The notes under the pieces were generated by a model, which did not search any database, had not been told where the DNA came from, and saw nothing but the letters and a program-made list of their open reading frames with translations. Positions 7,362-9,179 of a stretch of DNA of 9,179 nucleotides are shown here, one piece after another (position 1 is the stretch's first letter; each line of letters begins with the position of its first letter). The DNA comes from Ignavibacteriales bacterium UBA6490 (GTDB lineage: Bacteria; Bacteroidota; Ignavibacteria; Ignavibacteriales; Ignavibacteriaceae), in the NCBI GenBank assembly GCA_002435365.1, contig DJMM01000004.1:39890-49068 (forward strand), read 5' to 3'. The translations under genes were made by a program, and so were the position numbers.

Positions 7362-7399
7362 GGGTCAAACCTAACATTTGAACCTCCCCTAATTGTCAA
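7362..7399 (-). promoter_or_regulatory. Candidate sigma70-type promoter of the nucleotidase gene with overlapping dyad
   Basis: On the - strand a perfect TTGACA (7399-7394) is separated by 17 bp from TGTTAG (7376-7371), which matches the -10 consensus at three of six positions. The -10 sits exactly in the 7-bp centre of an imperfect inverted repeat, GGGTCAAA (7362-7369) and TTTGAACC (7377-7384), with one mismatch between arms. The position suggests an operator for a dimeric regulator. The leader to ATG 7336 would be about 28 nt and carries the AAGGAG ribosome-binding site. Confidence 0.4.
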
Positions 7400-7510
7400 A
7401 AAAATGTAAAAATTTAGTATCCGCCTGATATTTTTTTGTAAACGGTACGAAGCCTCAGTTTTACCGCTGCAGATTGATGATTTTCTAATAAATCTCTTTC
7501 AAATCTTATT

Positions 7511-7539
7511 TTTATAACATATTTTCCGTAAAATATATT
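7511..7539 (+). promoter_or_regulatory. Candidate promoter of the glycoside hydrolase gene
   Basis: TTTATA (7511-7516) and TATATT (7534-7539) are separated by 17 bp and match the -35 and -10 consensus at four and five of six positions. Transcription would start about 7 nt before ATG 7553, leaving almost no leader, in keeping with the lack of a Shine-Dalgarno site there. The stretch is AT-rich and chance matches are likely. The rest of the 7400-7552 gap shows no other clear element. Confidence 0.25.
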
Positions 7540-7552
7540 ATCAGCTCATTCA

Positions 7553-8980
7553 ATGATTTACAAACTGACATTTTTGCTGGCAGCGATATTTATTCAGTAT
7601 GTATCTGCCCAGGATTTCATTAACGTTAAAAATAACCGCTTCCGGCAAGGCGAAACTGATTTCAACTTCCTTGGCTTTAATGCATACTACCTTTTTTCGG
7701 AAGCCGCATTGGGAAGGATGTATATTACCGACGAGGTGTTCGATGCTGCTAACGAATCGGGTGCAAAGGTTGTAAGGACCTGGGCATTTTATGAAGCGGA
7801 TAGTATGGAAAATCGTTCTGTAATACGCCCATCGCCGTATGAATTCAACGAGAATGCTTTAAAAGCTCTCGATTATGTAGTCTTTAAAGCAAAAGAGAAA
7901 AAAATTAAACTTATCCTTACCCTGGCGAATAATAATCCGCACTTCGGCGGTATACCCCAGTATTTAAGCTGGGGCAGAAAATATCTTAGCAGGAATTTTT
8001 CAAAGAACGATTTTTTTACAAATGATTCCCTTAAAACCTGGTATAAAAATTATGTCGGTTATATTCTCCGCAGGGTTAATGTTTATACAAATACTGCATA
8101 TAAAGACGAGGGTGCAATTTTCTCGTTTGAACTGGTAAATGAAGCCTCGAACGAAAATTCCGATGCAGCAGTTATATACAACTGGTACAGGGAAATGGCT
8201 GCGTTCTTTAAGTCTGTTGACCGGAATCATCTTCTTACCACCGGTGAGGTAGGGGAGGATGATAACAGGAACCTGTACTCCGATATAAACCTGTTTTACA
8301 ACAGCTCCGACTTTTTATTCAATGGATACAAGGGTACAAGCTATTCCAGGAATCTGACTATCCCGGAGATTGATTACGGGTCATTCCATTTATATACAGA
8401 GGGATGGGGTATCCATCCGGCAGCAGGAAGAAACTGGATAAAGGAGCATTTTAATATTGCGGAAAACCTGTCCAGACCGTCCCTGCTTTCTGAATTCGGT
8501 AGCAGAAATGATAAGGCCGCAGCATATAAGGGATGGCTTAACGAAATTCAAACCAGGAACTGCAGATCGGCGGTGGTGTGGCAATATCTTCATGCAGATG
8601 TAAACAATAGTGACGGTTTCGGATTTAATCTTGCTGATACATCCATGATTAATATATTCAGGGATTTTGCCGAGCAGATCAGTAAACCTGTAATCTATCC
8701 GGACCCCCCTCTGAGTGCACAACTGTACCAGAATTATCCTAATCCATTCAATCCGGTTACAACAATAAAATATGCTCTGGATAACGATGATGAAATTAAA
8801 GTTGAACTATTCAGTGTCATCGGCGAGCGGATCGGTATACTTGATGAAGGATTTAAAAAACGGGGTACCTATGAGCTTATTCTCTCATTTGATTCGGGAA
8901 TATATTCGAGCGGGGCATATATTTACTCACTTTCTACATCAAAAGGAAGGTGCGCAAAAAAGCTGATCCTGCTTAAGTAG
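7553..8980 (+). CDS. Secreted GH5 (mannanase-like) glycoside hydrolase with T9SS sorting domain
   Basis: This 475-residue exported enzyme has a signal peptide (1-19, cut after VSA/QD) and a (beta/alpha)8 glycoside hydrolase domain (about 21-378). The hallmarks fit clan GH-A, family GH5, closest in my reading to endo-beta-1,4-mannanases: FLGFNAYYL near the N-terminus, R75 in VRTWAF, acid/base E197 in FELVNEAS, H279 in SFHLYTEGW, nucleophile E314 in LLSEFGS, and W343 in VVWQYL. The C-terminal domain (about 389-475) opens LYQNYPNPFNP and ends KKLILLK, a T9SS type A signal, so the enzyme should act on the cell surface or outside, probably cutting mannan or glucomannan chains. No carbohydrate-binding module is present and no polysaccharide-utilisation genes flank it in the window. 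ATG 7553 is used because the signal peptide follows directly; no ribosome-binding site is evident. Other GH5 substrates, such as beta-glucan, cannot be excluded. Confidence 0.9.
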   Translation: MIYKLTFLLAAIFIQYVSAQDFINVKNNRFRQGETDFNFLGFNAYYLFSEAALGRMYITDEVFDAANESGAKVVRTWAFYEADSMENRSVIRPSPYEFNENALKALDYVVFKAKEKKIKLILTLANNNPHFGGIPQYLSWGRKYLSRNFSKNDFFTNDSLKTWYKNYVGYILRRVNVYTNTAYKDEGAIFSFELVNEASNENSDAAVIYNWYREMAAFFKSVDRNHLLTTGEVGEDDNRNLYSDINLFYNSSDFLFNGYKGTSYSRNLTIPEIDYGSFHLYTEGWGIHPAAGRNWIKEHFNIAENLSRPSLLSEFGSRNDKAAAYKGWLNEIQTRNCRSAVVWQYLHADVNNSDGFGFNLADTSMINIFRDFAEQISKPVIYPDPPLSAQLYQNYPNPFNPVTTIKYALDNDDEIKVELFSVIGERIGILDEGFKKRGTYELILSFDSGIYSSGAYIYSLSTSKGRCAKKLILLK

Positions 8981-9005
8981 CAATTGTGTTTATCCGGCAA
9001 TTGTG
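8980..9005 (+). repeat. GCAATTGTG direct repeat pair
   Basis: Two exact copies of GCAATTGTG occur at 8980-8988 and 8997-9005, 17 bp apart, starting at the last base of the hydrolase stop codon. Because CAATTG is palindromic, the copies can also pair as a 6-bp hairpin. No T-tract follows, so I do not call a terminator. Confidence 0.6.
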
Positions 9006-9024
9006 AAGTGATTCAAACAGGATT

Positions 9025-9059
9025 CTGATCCGGGACTGGCATGACAAAAATCGGATCAG
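9025..9059. repeat. Inverted repeat CTGATCCG/CGGATCAG
   Basis: CTGATCCG (9025-9032) and CGGATCAG (9052-9059) are perfect 8-bp inverted arms around a 19-nt spacer. The right arm lies within the first unit of the 11-bp array, so the left arm is effectively an inverted copy of that unit. No T-tract follows on the + strand, which argues against a simple terminator. Confidence 0.55.
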
Positions 9060-9104
9060 TATCGGATTAGAATCGGGTTAGAATTGGGAAAGAGCCGGAC
9101 CAGA
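9050..9104. repeat. Five degenerate tandem 11-bp units (consensus near ATCGGATTAGA)
   Basis: Consecutive 11-mers are ATCGGATCAGT, ATCGGATTAGA, ATCGGGTTAGA, ATTGGGAAAGA and GCCGGACCAGA. Against ATCGGATTAGA they have 2, 0, 1, 4 and 4 mismatches, so the first three are clear and the last two weak. The array lies 70 bp past the hydrolase stop in non-coding DNA, and the 75 bp to the window edge show no gene. The unit length is about one helical turn, as in direct-repeat operators. Simple tandem duplication with decay is the alternative. Confidence 0.6.
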
Positions 9105-9179
9105 ATACCAAGCAGAGTATAATCCCTGGTTAAGTGAATTCTGCCTGCCTGATTAAATTCTTTCCTGTTTACTTTTATC

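Noticed and set aside
8000..8722. Antisense frames of 76 and 110 codons in the glycoside hydrolase gene
   Set aside because: They are shadows of the GH5 coding frame, whose catalytic residues and sorting domain are intact.

Overview
The window looks like part of a chromosome from an Ignavibacteria-like member of the Bacteroidota/Chlorobi group. The main evidence is that both predicted secreted enzymes end in a roughly 85-residue C-terminal domain. Each opens with QNYPNPFNP and closes with a Lys-Lys-hydrophobic-ILLK tail, the type A sorting signal of the type IX secretion system (T9SS), in the form common in Ignavibacteria and related lineages. The DNA is AT-leaning and several genes lack a clear Shine-Dalgarno site. 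I saw no insertion sequence, phage gene, CRISPR array, tRNA or rRNA.

Layout. Positions 3-116 hold the 3' end of an unidentified + strand gene. Next is an orphan + strand sensor histidine kinase (254-1378) whose PAS-like domain carries a four-cysteine, one-histidine cluster. A + strand hairpin terminator follows at 1477-1507. The region 1508-7336 is entirely on the - strand. Read in its own direction, it encodes a secreted 5'-nucleotidase-like metallophosphoesterase, a large multi-pass sensor kinase with an extracytoplasmic PDZ-like domain, an OmpR/PhoB-type response regulator whose start overlaps the kinase end, and a HAD-superfamily hydrolase. A 216-bp divergent intergenic region (7337-7552) separates this group from a + strand secreted GH5 mannanase-like glycoside hydrolase (7553-8980). 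The last 199 bp contain no gene. They hold a short repeat pair and a degenerate array of five 11-bp units.

How the parts may work together. The kinase and regulator overlap by 23 nt and almost certainly form one two-component system. The nucleotidase and the glycoside hydrolase, transcribed divergently, would act at or beyond the outer membrane as T9SS cargo, releasing phosphate/nucleosides and breaking down beta-mannan-type polysaccharide. Whether the two-component system controls these exported enzymes is inference from proximity only. Most genes belong to recognised families. The points most worth a second look are the Cys-cluster PAS kinase, the PDZ-containing sensor beside two T9SS cargo genes, the altered substrate loop of the nucleotidase, the Asn-for-Asp HAD motif, and the 11-bp array, whose spacing matches how OmpR/PhoB regulators often bind DNA.
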